This document shows, piece after piece, positions 25,786 to 35,471 of a stretch of DNA of 64,000 bases. How positions within the stretch are numbered: position 1 is the stretch's first letter; every line of letters starts with the position of its first letter. Position numbers and translations under genes: made by a program. Location: contig NZ_JACBJI010000005.1 of NCBI RefSeq assembly GCF_013401995.1, forward strand, positions 248,843 through 312,842, in the 5' to 3' direction. The notes below the pieces were generated by a model that was not told the DNA's origin, searched no databases, and was given only the letters and a program-made list of their open reading frames with translations. This stretch comes from Flavobacterium agri. Its GTDB lineage: Bacteria > Bacteroidota > Bacteroidia > Flavobacteriales > Flavobacteriaceae.

Positions 25786-28700
25786 ATGGATAAACTTTTA
25801 CTTCCAATCAATCGATTGTTGTTTGCCGCGCTCCTGTTTATGGGGCTTACAGGCTTTGCACAATCGGCTGGCTTCAACACGTCCTACATCGTGTTGAGCA
25901 TCAACGGCGGAGCAAATGCCTACTACGATTTGCAGGCCGCTACCACTAACCCCGATTTTAACAATGCCAACCTAGGCACTTTTTGCCAAGGCTCGACCGG
26001 TATCGTTTTTAAAGGAGGTGAGCACAACATTTATAAGTGTGGAGGCTGCGACCTTACCAGCACACGCATTTACTACCGTATTTACCAAGGGACGCCTTCA
26101 GGGAGTTTTGTCAGTAACACGCTGCCGTATTCCTTTTCCTTCGGACCAAGTAACGGTTGCGGAGGGCAGGACCAGCGATGGAGCAACACCGGTTTCAATA
26201 CCAATTTGCTCAGTGGGCTCGCTCCAGGAAACTACACGCTCGAGGTGTATTCCGACGCGTCTATAACTTGTTCAGGTGGAACAGCCTACGCAAGCAACGG
26301 CGGTGCCAATTACAAAGCGACATTTACCGTAAACGCGAACGTGACCTATTACGCCGATAACGACGGTGACGGTTACGGAAATCCTGCGGTAAGCCAAGTG
26401 AGCTGTACAGGTGTGCCGGGCGGATACGTGGCCAACAATACAGACTGTAACGACAACAATGGCGCAATCTATGTGTCAAGTGCCATTTACGTTGATGCCG
26501 ATGCCGACAACTACGACGACGGTTCAATCGTGACCTGTCACGGAGCGACCGAGCCTAACGGTTTCTCATTCATTACCAACGGACATGACTGTAACGACGC
26601 GAACGCAGCGGTTTACCAAAGCAATACGTTGTATGTAGATTCCGATAATGATACTTATACCAACGGATCGCAAGTCGTGTGTTACGGCGCCACTATTCCT
26701 GCCGGATTCAGGGCGAGCCAGAACGGTTCCGACTGTAATGACAACGACGCGTCCGTCCATCAAAGCGGATTGCTTTACATAGACGAAGACGGAGACGGTT
26801 TTAACAACGGATTCTCCGAAGTAGTCTGTTACGGCTCTCAGGTTCCCGACGGTTACACCGATCAGGATATCGACATCGACTGCGACGACAACTACATCAT
26901 TTATGTTGATGCCGATGACGACGGATTCGGTTCCGATACGTATGCGTCTTGCGACGGTGTAGAAAACAGCGACGATTGTGACGATTCGAACGCGTCAATA
27001 GGAGCTGGAGGCATCACCTATTATGCAGATGCCGACGGAGACGGTTTCGGAAACCCGGCCGTAACCACTTTGGGTTGTACGACTCCTGCGGGCTACGTGT
27101 CCAACAATACAGATTGCAACGACAACCAATTGCGTTATACTGATGTAGACGGAGACGGATTCGGTTCCGATACTTTGGTTGCTTGCGGAGGTGTGACCAA
27201 TTCAGACGACTGTAACGACAACCAATTGCGCTATACAGACGTAGACGGTGACGGATTCGGTTCCGACACGCTTACCGCTTGCGGAGGCGTGACCAATACA
27301 GACGACTGCAACGACAGCCAATTGCGTTATACAGATGTAGACGGAGACGGATTCGGTTCCGACACTTTGGTAGCTTGCGGAGGTGTGACCAACACAGACG
27401 ACTGCAACGACAACCAACTGCGTTATACCGATGTTGATGCGGACGGATTCGGTTCGGATACGTATATCGCTTGCGGTGGCGTAACGAATTCAGACGACTG
27501 CAACGACAACCAATTGCAATATGCCGATGCCGACAACGACGGATTCGGTAACGACACCTTGGTAGCTTGCGGGGTTGCGAACAGCGACGATTGCAACGAC
27601 AATCAGGTGCAATATGCCGATAATGACAACGACGGATTCGGTTCTACGACCCAAGTCGCTTGCGGAGTAACGAACAACTCAGATTGCAATGACAACCAGC
27701 TTCAATACCAGGATTTGGATAATGACGGTTTCGGTTCTTTGGTAACCGTAGCTTGTGGCGTGACCAACAATTCTGATTGCGATGACAATCAACTTCAATA
27801 CGAAGATCTCGATAGCGACGGATTTGGTTCAGACGTTAAGGTTGCCTGTGGCGTAACGAATTCAGACGACTGCAACGATAACCAATTGCAATATGCCGAT
27901 GCCGACAACGACGGATTCGGAGGCGATACATTGGCAGGTTGCGGTGTGACAAATTCAGACGACTGTAACGACAACCAATTGCAATATGCCGATAACGACG
28001 GCGACGGATTCGGTGGCGATACGCTGGTAGCTTGTGGACTCGTTAACAGCGACGACTGCAATGACAACGAATTGCAATATGCCGACAATGACGGCGACGG
28101 ATTCGGTTCTACGACTCAAGTTGCGTGCGGCGTGACCAATACTTCCGACTGCGACGACAACCAACTTCAATACGAAGATCTCGATGGAGACGGATTCGGT
28201 TCTGACGTTACCGTTGCTTGTGGTGTAACCAACGATTCAGATTGCGACGACAGCCAGCTTCAATACGAAGATCTGGACGGCGACGGATTCGGTTCTACGA
28301 CTCAAGTGGCTTGCGGCGTGGCCAACAACTCCGATTGCAACGACAACCAATTGCAATATGCCGACGCCGACAACGACGGATTCGGTGGCGATACTTTGGT
28401 GGCTTGTGGCGTAATCAATAGCGACGATTGCAACGACAACCAACTTCAATACGAAGATTTGGACGGCGACGGATTCGGTTCGTCAGTTACCGTTGCCTGC
28501 GGCGTAACCAACAATTCAGATTGCGACGACAACCAATTGCAATATGCCGATGCTGACGCCGACGGATTCGGTGGCGATACTTTGGTAGCTTGCGGTGTAA
28601 CGAATTCAGACGATTGCGACGACAACCAATTGCAGTACGCCGATGCTGACAACGACGGATTCGGCGGCGATACATTGGTGGCTTGTGGCATCGACAACAG

Positions 28701-30744
28701 CGACGATTGCGACGATAACCAGTTGCAGTATGCCGATAACGACGGCGACGGATTCGGTGGTAATACACCTGTGGCCTGCGGCGTTTCAAACAACGACGAC
28801 TGCGACGACAACCAGCTTCAATACGAAGACCTCGACGGCGACGGATTCGGTTCTTCTGTGACCGTTGCTTGTGGCGTAACGAATTCAGACGACTGCAACG
28901 ACAACCAATTGCAGTATGCCGATAACGACGGCGACGGATTCGGTGGTGATGTAACTGTTGCGTGCGGTGTTTCCAACAGCGATGACTGCAACGACAACGA
29001 ATTGCAATATGCCGACAACGACAACGACGGTCTCGGATCGGATACTTTGGCAGCTTGTGGCGTAACGAACAACGACGATTGCGACGACAACGACGCTACG
29101 AACGCGACCATGCTTACGTACTATGCGGATGCAGACGGAGACGGTTTCGGAAATGCAGCTGTGTCGGTTGTGGCTTGTTCGCAACCAGGTGGATATGTTT
29201 TGAACAACACCGATTGTAACGACAACAACGCGAACGCATTCCAAAGCGCGAGCCTTTTTGTTGACGCTGATAATGACGGATACAACAACGGTACTTCGGC
29301 GACGGTTTGCTACGGCAATACGATTCCGGCCGGATACACGGTTTCAAACATCGGTTTGGATTGTAACGATGCGAACGCCAATGTTTATCAAAGCGCATCG
29401 CTTTACGTAGACTTTGACGGAGACGGTTACAACAACGGAACGACGGAGGTCGTATGTTACGGTGCTGTGATTCCGTTCGGATATACATTGACAGACGGCG
29501 GATTGGATTGCGACGATGCATTGGCTTCGGTACATCCGGGAGCTCAAGAAGTTCTTGCAAACGGAATCGACGACAACTGTAACGGCCAAACCGATGAAGG
29601 CGGACCTCAAGTGTTCTCTCAAGTTCTCGAAGGGCAATGTGGCATGACGCTGGCTTCGATCAGTACTTTGATCGGTGCTGTGAGCAAATCGCATGTGACG
29701 GCTTATCGTTTCCGCATCACGAATTTGACGACAAATCAAGTCCAGACAACTGTTAGGACTGCACCACACTTCCAGCTGACCTCATTGGCATCTTACGATT
29801 ATGCGACGACGTACGCTATTGATGTGGAGCTTCAGATCAGCGGAAACTGGGTCGGAAGTTATGGCGCGCCTTGTCAGGTGTCAACACCGGCTATCCTTGA
29901 TGAGGGTGGAGCGGCTTCTGTTACGCCATCCCAATGCGGCATCACTTTGCCAAGCTTGAGTACCTTGATCGCCACGACGAGCCTTCCTGGTGTTACCGGA
30001 TACAGGTTCCGCGTCACCAATACGCTTACGAACCAAGTCCAGGTCATCGACAGAAACCTTCACTGGTTCTCGTTGACGATGCTCAACTCGTTCAATTACG
30101 GGATTACATATTCGATAGAAGTAGCGGTCAAGACAAACGGTTCTTTCTCGGGTTACGGATCGCCGTGTTTCGTGAGCTCGCCAGATGTTCCTACGCTGGC
30201 TAACTGTGATTTCGTGGCGCCAAGTCCGTTTACGAATATTCCGACCTATAGTTTGAACCGCGTGACCACATATCGTTTCGAAATCACGAATCTTTCAGAC
30301 TTTACGACGGTAGTGATCGACCGCCAACATTACTGGTTCACATTCTACAATGTTCCGAACTATGTGCCGGGACAGCAATATGCAGTCCGCGTGGCTTTGA
30401 TGACTTCAGGTTCTTGGAGTCCGTACGGAGAAGCTTGTCTTGCGACGGCTCCTGGAGCTGCAAGAGGAATTATAAAAGAGGAAACTCAGCCGGAAATTAC
30501 GTTCAGGGCTGTAGTTTACCCGAACCCGTATTCAGAAAGTTTCGCGCTTGACATGGACACGTCAGGCGAGAGCGATGTGAAAGTGAAAGTGTACGACATG
30601 ATCGGAAAGCTTATCGAAGAACGCGAATTCTCTATCGATCAGATCGAGATGCAGCAGTTCGGGGAACGCTATCCGTCGGGAGTTTATAACATGATTGTAA
30701 CCCAAGGAGAGTTCGTCAAAACGCTAAGGGTAATCAAAAGATAA
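25786..30744 (+). CDS. Giant secreted Ca2+-binding-type repeat protein with T9SS type A tail
   Basis: A 1652-residue protein. Signal peptide at residues 1-25 (FMGLTGFAQ). Residues ~26-184 form a Cys-containing N-terminal domain (YIVLSINGGANAYYDLQAA). Residues ~185-447 hold six long MopE-type metal-binding repeats (YYADNDGDGYGNP...DCNDN). Residues 448-1102 are 21 compact 31/32-residue repeats with D-x-D-x-D-G, ACGV and DDCNDN. Three more long repeats and a closing GIDDNCNGQTDEG motif run to ~1273. Then come three related ~95-residue modules (RFRITNLTTNQVQ type) and a type A T9SS tail from ~1575 (VYPNPYSESF). T9SS exports it and normally attaches it to the surface. Acidic repeats suggest calcium-dependent rigidity. 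An adhesin or matrix role is inferred. Confidence 0.88.
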   Translation: MDKLLLPINRLLFAALLFMGLTGFAQSAGFNTSYIVLSINGGANAYYDLQAATTNPDFNNANLGTFCQGSTGIVFKGGEHNIYKCGGCDLTSTRIYYRIYQGTPSGSFVSNTLPYSFSFGPSNGCGGQDQRWSNTGFNTNLLSGLAPGNYTLEVYSDASITCSGGTAYASNGGANYKATFTVNANVTYYADNDGDGYGNPAVSQVSCTGVPGGYVANNTDCNDNNGAIYVSSAIYVDADADNYDDGSIVTCHGATEPNGFSFITNGHDCNDANAAVYQSNTLYVDSDNDTYTNGSQVVCYGATIPAGFRASQNGSDCNDNDASVHQSGLLYIDEDGDGFNNGFSEVVCYGSQVPDGYTDQDIDIDCDDNYIIYVDADDDGFGSDTYASCDGVENSDDCDDSNASIGAGGITYYADADGDGFGNPAVTTLGCTTPAGYVSNNTDCNDNQLRYTDVDGDGFGSDTLVACGGVTNSDDCNDNQLRYTDVDGDGFGSDTLTACGGVTNTDDCNDSQLRYTDVDGDGFGSDTLVACGGVTNTDDCNDNQLRYTDVDADGFGSDTYIACGGVTNSDDCNDNQLQYADADNDGFGNDTLVACGVANSDDCNDNQVQYADNDNDGFGSTTQVACGVTNNSDCNDNQLQYQDLDNDGFGSLVTVACGVTNNSDCDDNQLQYEDLDSDGFGSDVKVACGVTNSDDCNDNQLQYADADNDGFGGDTLAGCGVTNSDDCNDNQLQYADNDGDGFGGDTLVACGLVNSDDCNDNELQYADNDGDGFGSTTQVACGVTNTSDCDDNQLQYEDLDGDGFGSDVTVACGVTNDSDCDDSQLQYEDLDGDGFGSTTQVACGVANNSDCNDNQLQYADADNDGFGGDTLVACGVINSDDCNDNQLQYEDLDGDGFGSSVTVACGVTNNSDCDDNQLQYADADADGFGGDTLVACGVTNSDDCDDNQLQYADADNDGFGGDTLVACGIDNSDDCDDNQLQYADNDGDGFGGNTPVACGVSNNDDCDDNQLQYEDLDGDGFGSSVTVACGVTNSDDCNDNQLQYADNDGDGFGGDVTVACGVSNSDDCNDNELQYADNDNDGLGSDTLAACGVTNNDDCDDNDATNATMLTYYADADGDGFGNAAVSVVACSQPGGYVLNNTDCNDNNANAFQSASLFVDADNDGYNNGTSATVCYGNTIPAGYTVSNIGLDCNDANANVYQSASLYVDFDGDGYNNGTTEVVCYGAVIPFGYTLTDGGLDCDDALASVHPGAQEVLANGIDDNCNGQTDEGGPQVFSQVLEGQCGMTLASISTLIGAVSKSHVTAYRFRITNLTTNQVQTTVRTAPHFQLTSLASYDYATTYAIDVELQISGNWVGSYGAPCQVSTPAILDEGGAASVTPSQCGITLPSLSTLIATTSLPGVTGYRFRVTNTLTNQVQVIDRNLHWFSLTMLNSFNYGITYSIEVAVKTNGSFSGYGSPCFVSSPDVPTLANCDFVAPSPFTNIPTYSLNRVTTYRFEITNLSDFTTVVIDRQHYWFTFYNVPNYVPGQQYAVRVALMTSGSWSPYGEACLATAPGAARGIIKEETQPEITFRAVVYPNPYSESFALDMDTSGESDVKVKVYDMIGKLIEEREFSIDQIEMQQFGERYPSGVYNMIVTQGEFVKTLRVIKR
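27127..29091 (+). repeat. 21 tandem 93/96-bp coding repeats
   Basis: Four 32-residue units (ACGGVTN form) are followed by seventeen 31-residue units (ACGV form), exactly 655 codons with no gaps. Each begins QLRY, QLQY or a close variant, carries a D-x-D-x-D-G acidic loop, and ends DDC(N/D)D(N/S) or a variant. Units combine different first halves (ADAD, ADND, EDLD) with different second halves (GDTL, STTQ, SDVT). Confidence 0.93.
29605..30462 (+). repeat. Three copies of an unnamed ~95-residue module
   Basis: Copies begin at 29605, 29893 and 30187. They share QCG-T/ITL-S-STLI at the front (weak in the third), then VT-YRF-(I/V)TN, a DR...FxLT/F core and a YG-PC-VSxP-like end. The same module starts at 63811 in the last gene of the window. 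I do not recognise a named family. Confidence 0.8.
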
Positions 30745-30771
30745 AGTTGTGTTGTTTTTTTTTGAAAAAGG

Positions 30772-30797
30772 CCTTCCGGAAACGGAAGGTTTTTTTA
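30772..30797 (+). terminator. Terminator after the repeat-protein gene
   Basis: CCTTCCG (30772-30778), a GAAA tetraloop, CGGAAGG (30783-30789), then seven T residues. Confidence 0.88.
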
Positions 30798-30933
30798 TTC
30801 AGTTAAGCATATTTTAATGATAATGATATGTTTAATGTGTCAGAATTGAGTATTTTTACCTGCTATGCCGATTTTGATCCCTGCCATGTTTTACATTGTC
30901 GGCGATAGCATCCAAACTAAAAATTAACCTAAG

Positions 30934-33900
30934 ATGAAACAAAAACTACGATTTAATTTAGCGGAAATCAGAAGTATTGCCACATTGCTCGTTTTGATTG
31001 CGCTGCTTTGTACCACTTCGGGCAACGCACAGCTTACTTTAGGGACCTCGCCTTATACGCAGGATTTTAATACCGGGTCACTTCAGACTGGTTGGACCGT
31101 GCGAACAGGTGCTACTGCAACCGCATTAGGTTCCGTTGCAACACCAATAACGACATCAACAGGAACGGCAACCACATTGTCTTGGGGTGACAGTGCCGCA
31201 AGTTTCAGGTTTGCGGCTTCTGCAAAAGCTCCTTTGACAGCAGCTAGCAGTACAGCTAGCCAACAATCGTCTACCGATCGTTCTTTATCGGTAAGGACGA
31301 CTGCAGCATTAGGGGATCCTGGGGCTTCGTTTAACTTGCAGCTTGCCAATACCACCGGAAAAGCAAATTTTTCAATGACTTTTTCTGCCCAATTGCAAAG
31401 TGTACAAGGAAGAACCACGACTTATGCGGTCCAATATGGTTTGGGTTCGGCACCTGCTTCTTATACGACGATTACCACTTTTACCGATTTGGGAATTAAT
31501 GGCGGAGCTTGGGGAACACAACAAGTGACGGCCAATTTCAATAATGCTTTAGATAATCAATCGGGTACGGTATGGATCCGAATAGTTACCTTGGCGGCGG
31601 CGACCGGTAGTGGCAGCCGTTGTACTTTCGGTATAGACGACGTGAGCTTGACTTTTGGAGCTACACAACCGACGCCGACCACAACTTCGATTTCGCCTTC
31701 GTCTGCAGCAGCAGGAGATCCTGGTTTTACGATTACCGTCAACGGAACGAACTTTGTCTCTGGATTGTCGACCGTGACATGGAATGGTTCTGCACGTACT
31801 ACGACATTCGGTAGCGCCACACAACTTACCGCTACAATCAACGCTTCGGATATCGCTTCCATAGGTTCTGCCAATGTAGGAGTGACCACTACAGGCGCGG
31901 CCGCAGCTTCAAATACGCAAACATTTACCATAAACGCTCCGGCTACTCCTAGTCTGGGAGTTTCAGGTACTACCGCACATGGCGCTTCATGCCCGACGGT
32001 CGCGGCAACCCCAATACAATATACCATCACCAATACAGGGTTGGCAACGGCGAACGGAATCTCGGTAGTGTCGGACAATCCGGAATTCGTCGTAAGTGGA
32101 CTTTCTGCTACGACAATAGCAGGCTCAGGTGGGACGGCAACGTATTTCGTAACGTTCACACCAGCTTCTGCAGGAGCCAAAACGGCTACCGTTACCGTGT
32201 CCAGTTCGACTTCGGGAAGTAATTCGCCAACGTCGTCGTTGACGGGAACAGGTACGACTCCGGTTGCAGCAGTAGTGACGTCATCCGCTGCGACGGCTAT
32301 CAACAACACGATTGCGACGCTTAACGGAAACTTGGGAACGCTTGGTGTTTGTCCGGCCACTACAGAAAAAGGTTTCGTGTATTCGCAAACATCGGTAAAC
32401 GCCGATCCTTTAAACGCAGGTACGGGCGTGACCAAAACTTCGGTTAGCGGTTTGTCTACAGGAAACTTCAACCTTCCGTTGTCCAGTTTGCCGACTGCTA
32501 CCTCATATTCGTACAAAGCGTATGTTTTCGACGGTACGAACTATACTTACGGAACAGTTCAAACGTTCAGTACGCTCGCAGCTGCCAACCATTTGGCACT
32601 CGTGTCGGTTCCTGCTGCTGGAAACGTGGGTGTGGCACTTTCGACTTTTACGGTCGAGGCCAGACGTCCCGACAATAGCCTCGATACGAATTATACAGGA
32701 TCGGTAACGATAAGCAAGGCTTCGGGGCCAGGAGGTTTGGGCGGTACTTTGACAATATCTGCAACCTCTGGCGTAGCATCTTTCTCTACGGCGACTTTTG
32801 ATTCGGCCGGAACGTATACGATTACTGCGGCGAGCGGATCGTTAACTTCCATCACCAGTGGTAATATCGTAGTCACGCTTGCGCCTATAACCGTTGCGGC
32901 TTGGAATTTCTTCGGGCAATCTTCGCCGACTACTTTTGCGGCTACTACGTTCGATACGCATCTTGACGCCACTTCGAACTTGAATTTGGTAACGCGTGGG
33001 CCTGGCGCTGCGGTAAGTTCCGGAGGAAACTCATTCAGGACTGTCGGATTCCAAAACGACGGGATCAGTACATCCAATACCGATTACTTCCAAACGACTT
33101 TGAAGACGAATGCCGGATATTCCCTTTCGCTTTCGTCACTTACAGCAGTTTATGTAGGAACGACTACGTTCTTCAATTCACCGGGCGTTACCTCGCAATA
33201 TGCCTATAGTTTGGACGGTACGAACTTTACACTCATCGGATCGCCTGTACAAACTACGTCTCTTACGCCACCGGCTATTGATTTGACGGGTGTTGCGGCA
33301 CTTCAACAAGTTGCTCCGGGAACTACGGTTTATATCCGTTACTATGCCAGCGGACAAACGAATACGGGCGGTTGGGGCTTCAGTTCGCCTACAAGCGCGA
33401 ATGGTTTGGCTTTTAGCGGCAACGTATTGTGTATGCAACCGACCGCGTTCAATGTTACCGGTGGCGGAAGCACATGTAACCCTGCAGGGCTTCCTGTCGG
33501 ATTGTCAAACTCACAAACAAACGTCAACTACCAACTTAAGCGCGACGGGAACAACGTAGGTTCTGCAGTTGCCGGAACAGGTGCCGCTCTCTCTTTCGGA
33601 AACCAAACCGTTGCGGGTACTTATACTGTCGAGGCGACCAATAATTTGGGCGGATGTAATACGACCGTTGCGATGTCCGGAAATGCCGTGCTTACTTTCA
33701 CGACGGCTACCACTTGGACAGGAACTGTCGATTCAGATTGGAGCAATGCAGGAAACTGGTCTTGCGGTGTCGTACCGACGGCGTCAAGCGATGTGCTTAT
33801 CTCGTCTGGTTCGCCTCAAATCACGGCCAATTCTTTCGCCAATACGCTGACGATCCAATCGGGAGCGTTGCTTACCGTGCTTTCGGGACGCGACCTGACC

Positions 33901-35298
33901 GTTACGGGTGCGATTACGACTACTGGCGGAAACTTTACCATAGAGAATAACGCCAACCTGATTCAGGTGAATAATGTCGCTAATGCAGGACTTGCGAAGG
34001 TAAAACGCAACAGCTCGGCTTTGATGCGTCAGGATTATACGCTTTGGGCTTCTCCGGTATCGGGCCAGAACCTATTGCCGTTCTCTCCACAAACGCTTAC
34101 CAATCGTTTTTACACATACAATACGGATACAAACCAATACAACACGGTTGCCGATCCTAATACAACTGGATTCGCTGCCGGAACAGGATATTTGATTCGT
34201 ATGCCGAACAATCATCCTACCACGCCAACGGTGTGGGCTGGAGAATTCAACGGGACATTGCGCAATGGCGACGTTCCGGTAACACTGACCAATTCTGGGG
34301 CAGGACTTCGTTTCAATCTGATTGGTAACCCATACGCTTCACCGATCAGCATGCAAACTTTCGTGACCGATAACGCTTCGAACATCACCGGAACGCTTTA
34401 CTTCTGGAGAAAGACGAACAATGCCGCAAGCCCGAGTTATTGCACTTGGTCTTCTGCTCTCGGATTCGTGAGCAACGGGGAAGCACAGGTAGTCGATCCG
34501 CAAGGAATCATCCGCACTGGCCAAGGTTTCCTTGTCGAGGCTTCGGCTGCGGGAACACAGGTCACTTTCAACAACGCACAACGTTCTGGCGACAACGCCA
34601 ATCAGTTCTTCCGTTCGGCAAACGAGGTCGAAGTACATCGCGTATGGCTTAACGCTACGAATGCATCAGGGGCATTTTCGCAAACGCTTGTGGGTTATGT
34701 GACCGATGCGACGCTTGCCGATGATGCACAGATTGACGGGAAGTTCTTCAACGACGGAGATATAGCGTTCTATTCATTGATCGGAACAGATAAATTCGCG
34801 ATCCAGGGGCGTCCGCTTCCATTCGTCAATACCGATGTCGTGCCGATGGGCTTCAAGGCTGCAAATGCGGGTACCTATTCGATTGCGATCGATCATGTGG
34901 ACGGATTGTTCAGCGATGGACAGAACGTGTATCTAAGAGACAATTCGACGAATATCGTGCACGATTTGAATTCGGGAGTTTATAGCTTTGCTGCCGAAGC
35001 CGGAACGTTCAACGACAGGTTCGAGGTAATCTATCAGAATGCATTGGGCGTAAACAATCCGGGATTGTCCGACAATGCCGTAATTGTGTATAAACAAGAT
35101 GGACAATTCGTGATCAATAGCGGAAATGTTACCATGTCGGGCATCAAGGTTTACGATGCGTTGGGCAAATTGATCAAGGAAGTCAACAACGTCAATGCGA
35201 GCGAAACCCGCATTTCGACGGTTGATGCGCATCAGATGTTGATTTTCAAGATACAAGACACAGACGGTCATGAAGCCGTCAAAAAGGTGATGAATTGA
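30934..35298 (+). CDS. Large secreted multidomain protein, T9SS type C-like tail (copy 1)
   Basis: A 1454-residue protein with signal [14 protein letters not shown]...TTSGNAQ. In order: a jelly-roll-like region (to ~245), a TIG/IPT domain ([20 protein letters not shown], ~250-340), an ASPM/choice-of-anchor-like beta domain (~345-445), FN3-like and Ig-like domains (~450-660), another beta-sandwich ([11 protein letters not shown]..., ~660-850), then a ~500-residue C-terminal region from 33709 ([18 protein letters not shown]) shared with the next genes. That region has [37 protein letters not shown] and a tail [19 protein letters not shown]...VKKVMN. I take the tail to be the T9SS type C sorting signal. 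No enzyme motif was seen; a surface adhesin is likely. Confidence 0.82.
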   Translation: MKQKLRFNLAEIRSIATLLVLIALLCTTSGNAQLTLGTSPYTQDFNTGSLQTGWTVRTGATATALGSVATPITTSTGTATTLSWGDSAASFRFAASAKAPLTAASSTASQQSSTDRSLSVRTTAALGDPGASFNLQLANTTGKANFSMTFSAQLQSVQGRTTTYAVQYGLGSAPASYTTITTFTDLGINGGAWGTQQVTANFNNALDNQSGTVWIRIVTLAAATGSGSRCTFGIDDVSLTFGATQPTPTTTSISPSSAAAGDPGFTITVNGTNFVSGLSTVTWNGSARTTTFGSATQLTATINASDIASIGSANVGVTTTGAAAASNTQTFTINAPATPSLGVSGTTAHGASCPTVAATPIQYTITNTGLATANGISVVSDNPEFVVSGLSATTIAGSGGTATYFVTFTPASAGAKTATVTVSSSTSGSNSPTSSLTGTGTTPVAAVVTSSAATAINNTIATLNGNLGTLGVCPATTEKGFVYSQTSVNADPLNAGTGVTKTSVSGLSTGNFNLPLSSLPTATSYSYKAYVFDGTNYTYGTVQTFSTLAAANHLALVSVPAAGNVGVALSTFTVEARRPDNSLDTNYTGSVTISKASGPGGLGGTLTISATSGVASFSTATFDSAGTYTITAASGSLTSITSGNIVVTLAPITVAAWNFFGQSSPTTFAATTFDTHLDATSNLNLVTRGPGAAVSSGGNSFRTVGFQNDGISTSNTDYFQTTLKTNAGYSLSLSSLTAVYVGTTTFFNSPGVTSQYAYSLDGTNFTLIGSPVQTTSLTPPAIDLTGVAALQQVAPGTTVYIRYYASGQTNTGGWGFSSPTSANGLAFSGNVLCMQPTAFNVTGGGSTCNPAGLPVGLSNSQTNVNYQLKRDGNNVGSAVAGTGAALSFGNQTVAGTYTVEATNNLGGCNTTVAMSGNAVLTFTTATTWTGTVDSDWSNAGNWSCGVVPTASSDVLISSGSPQITANSFANTLTIQSGALLTVLSGRDLTVTGAITTTGGNFTIENNANLIQVNNVANAGLAKVKRNSSALMRQDYTLWASPVSGQNLLPFSPQTLTNRFYTYNTDTNQYNTVADPNTTGFAAGTGYLIRMPNNHPTTPTVWAGEFNGTLRNGDVPVTLTNSGAGLRFNLIGNPYASPISMQTFVTDNASNITGTLYFWRKTNNAASPSYCTWSSALGFVSNGEAQVVDPQGIIRTGQGFLVEASAAGTQVTFNNAQRSGDNANQFFRSANEVEVHRVWLNATNASGAFSQTLVGYVTDATLADDAQIDGKFFNDGDIAFYSLIGTDKFAIQGRPLPFVNTDVVPMGFKAANAGTYSIAIDHVDGLFSDGQNVYLRDNSTNIVHDLNSGVYSFAAEAGTFNDRFEVIYQNALGVNNPGLSDNAVIVYKQDGQFVINSGNVTMSGIKVYDALGKLIKEVNNVNASETRISTVDAHQMLIFKIQDTDGHEAVKKVMN

Positions 35299-35323
35299 TA
35301 GTAAAATAATTCTCATAGAAGAG

Positions 35324-35354
35324 AGCCCTTTCGTTACTGAAAGGGCTTTTTTTT
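35324..35354 (+). terminator. Terminator after copy 1
   Basis: AGCCCTTTC pairs with GAAAGGGCT around GTTACT, followed by a long T-tract. Confidence 0.9.
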
Positions 35355-35417
35355 GTTAAAAATTCGTAAATAATGAAAGTTTAACGAAATCCTCGATGAA
35401 CAGCAACATAAGCCGCT

Positions 35418-35425
35418 TAACTTTG
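35418..35425 (+). promoter_or_regulatory. -7 element upstream of copy 2
   Basis: TAACTTTG is a full match to TAnnTTTG, 46 bp before the ATG at 35472. No TTG is seen at the -33 position. Confidence 0.45.
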
Positions 35426-35471
35426 CATTTTGCGAATATTCCCAAATCTTCGCTTATTTAAACCTACTGTT

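Noticed and set aside
27127..29091. CRISPR-like array of regular 93-bp repeats
   Set aside because: The repeats are in frame, differ mainly at synonymous or conservative positions, have no unique spacers, and encode a coherent acidic repeat protein.
27202..29111. Several open frames on the minus strand across the repeat region
   Set aside because: They mirror the repeat on the other strand, have no start context or signal, and their compositions (runs of Ser/Gln/Leu or Arg/His) are artefacts of the repeat.
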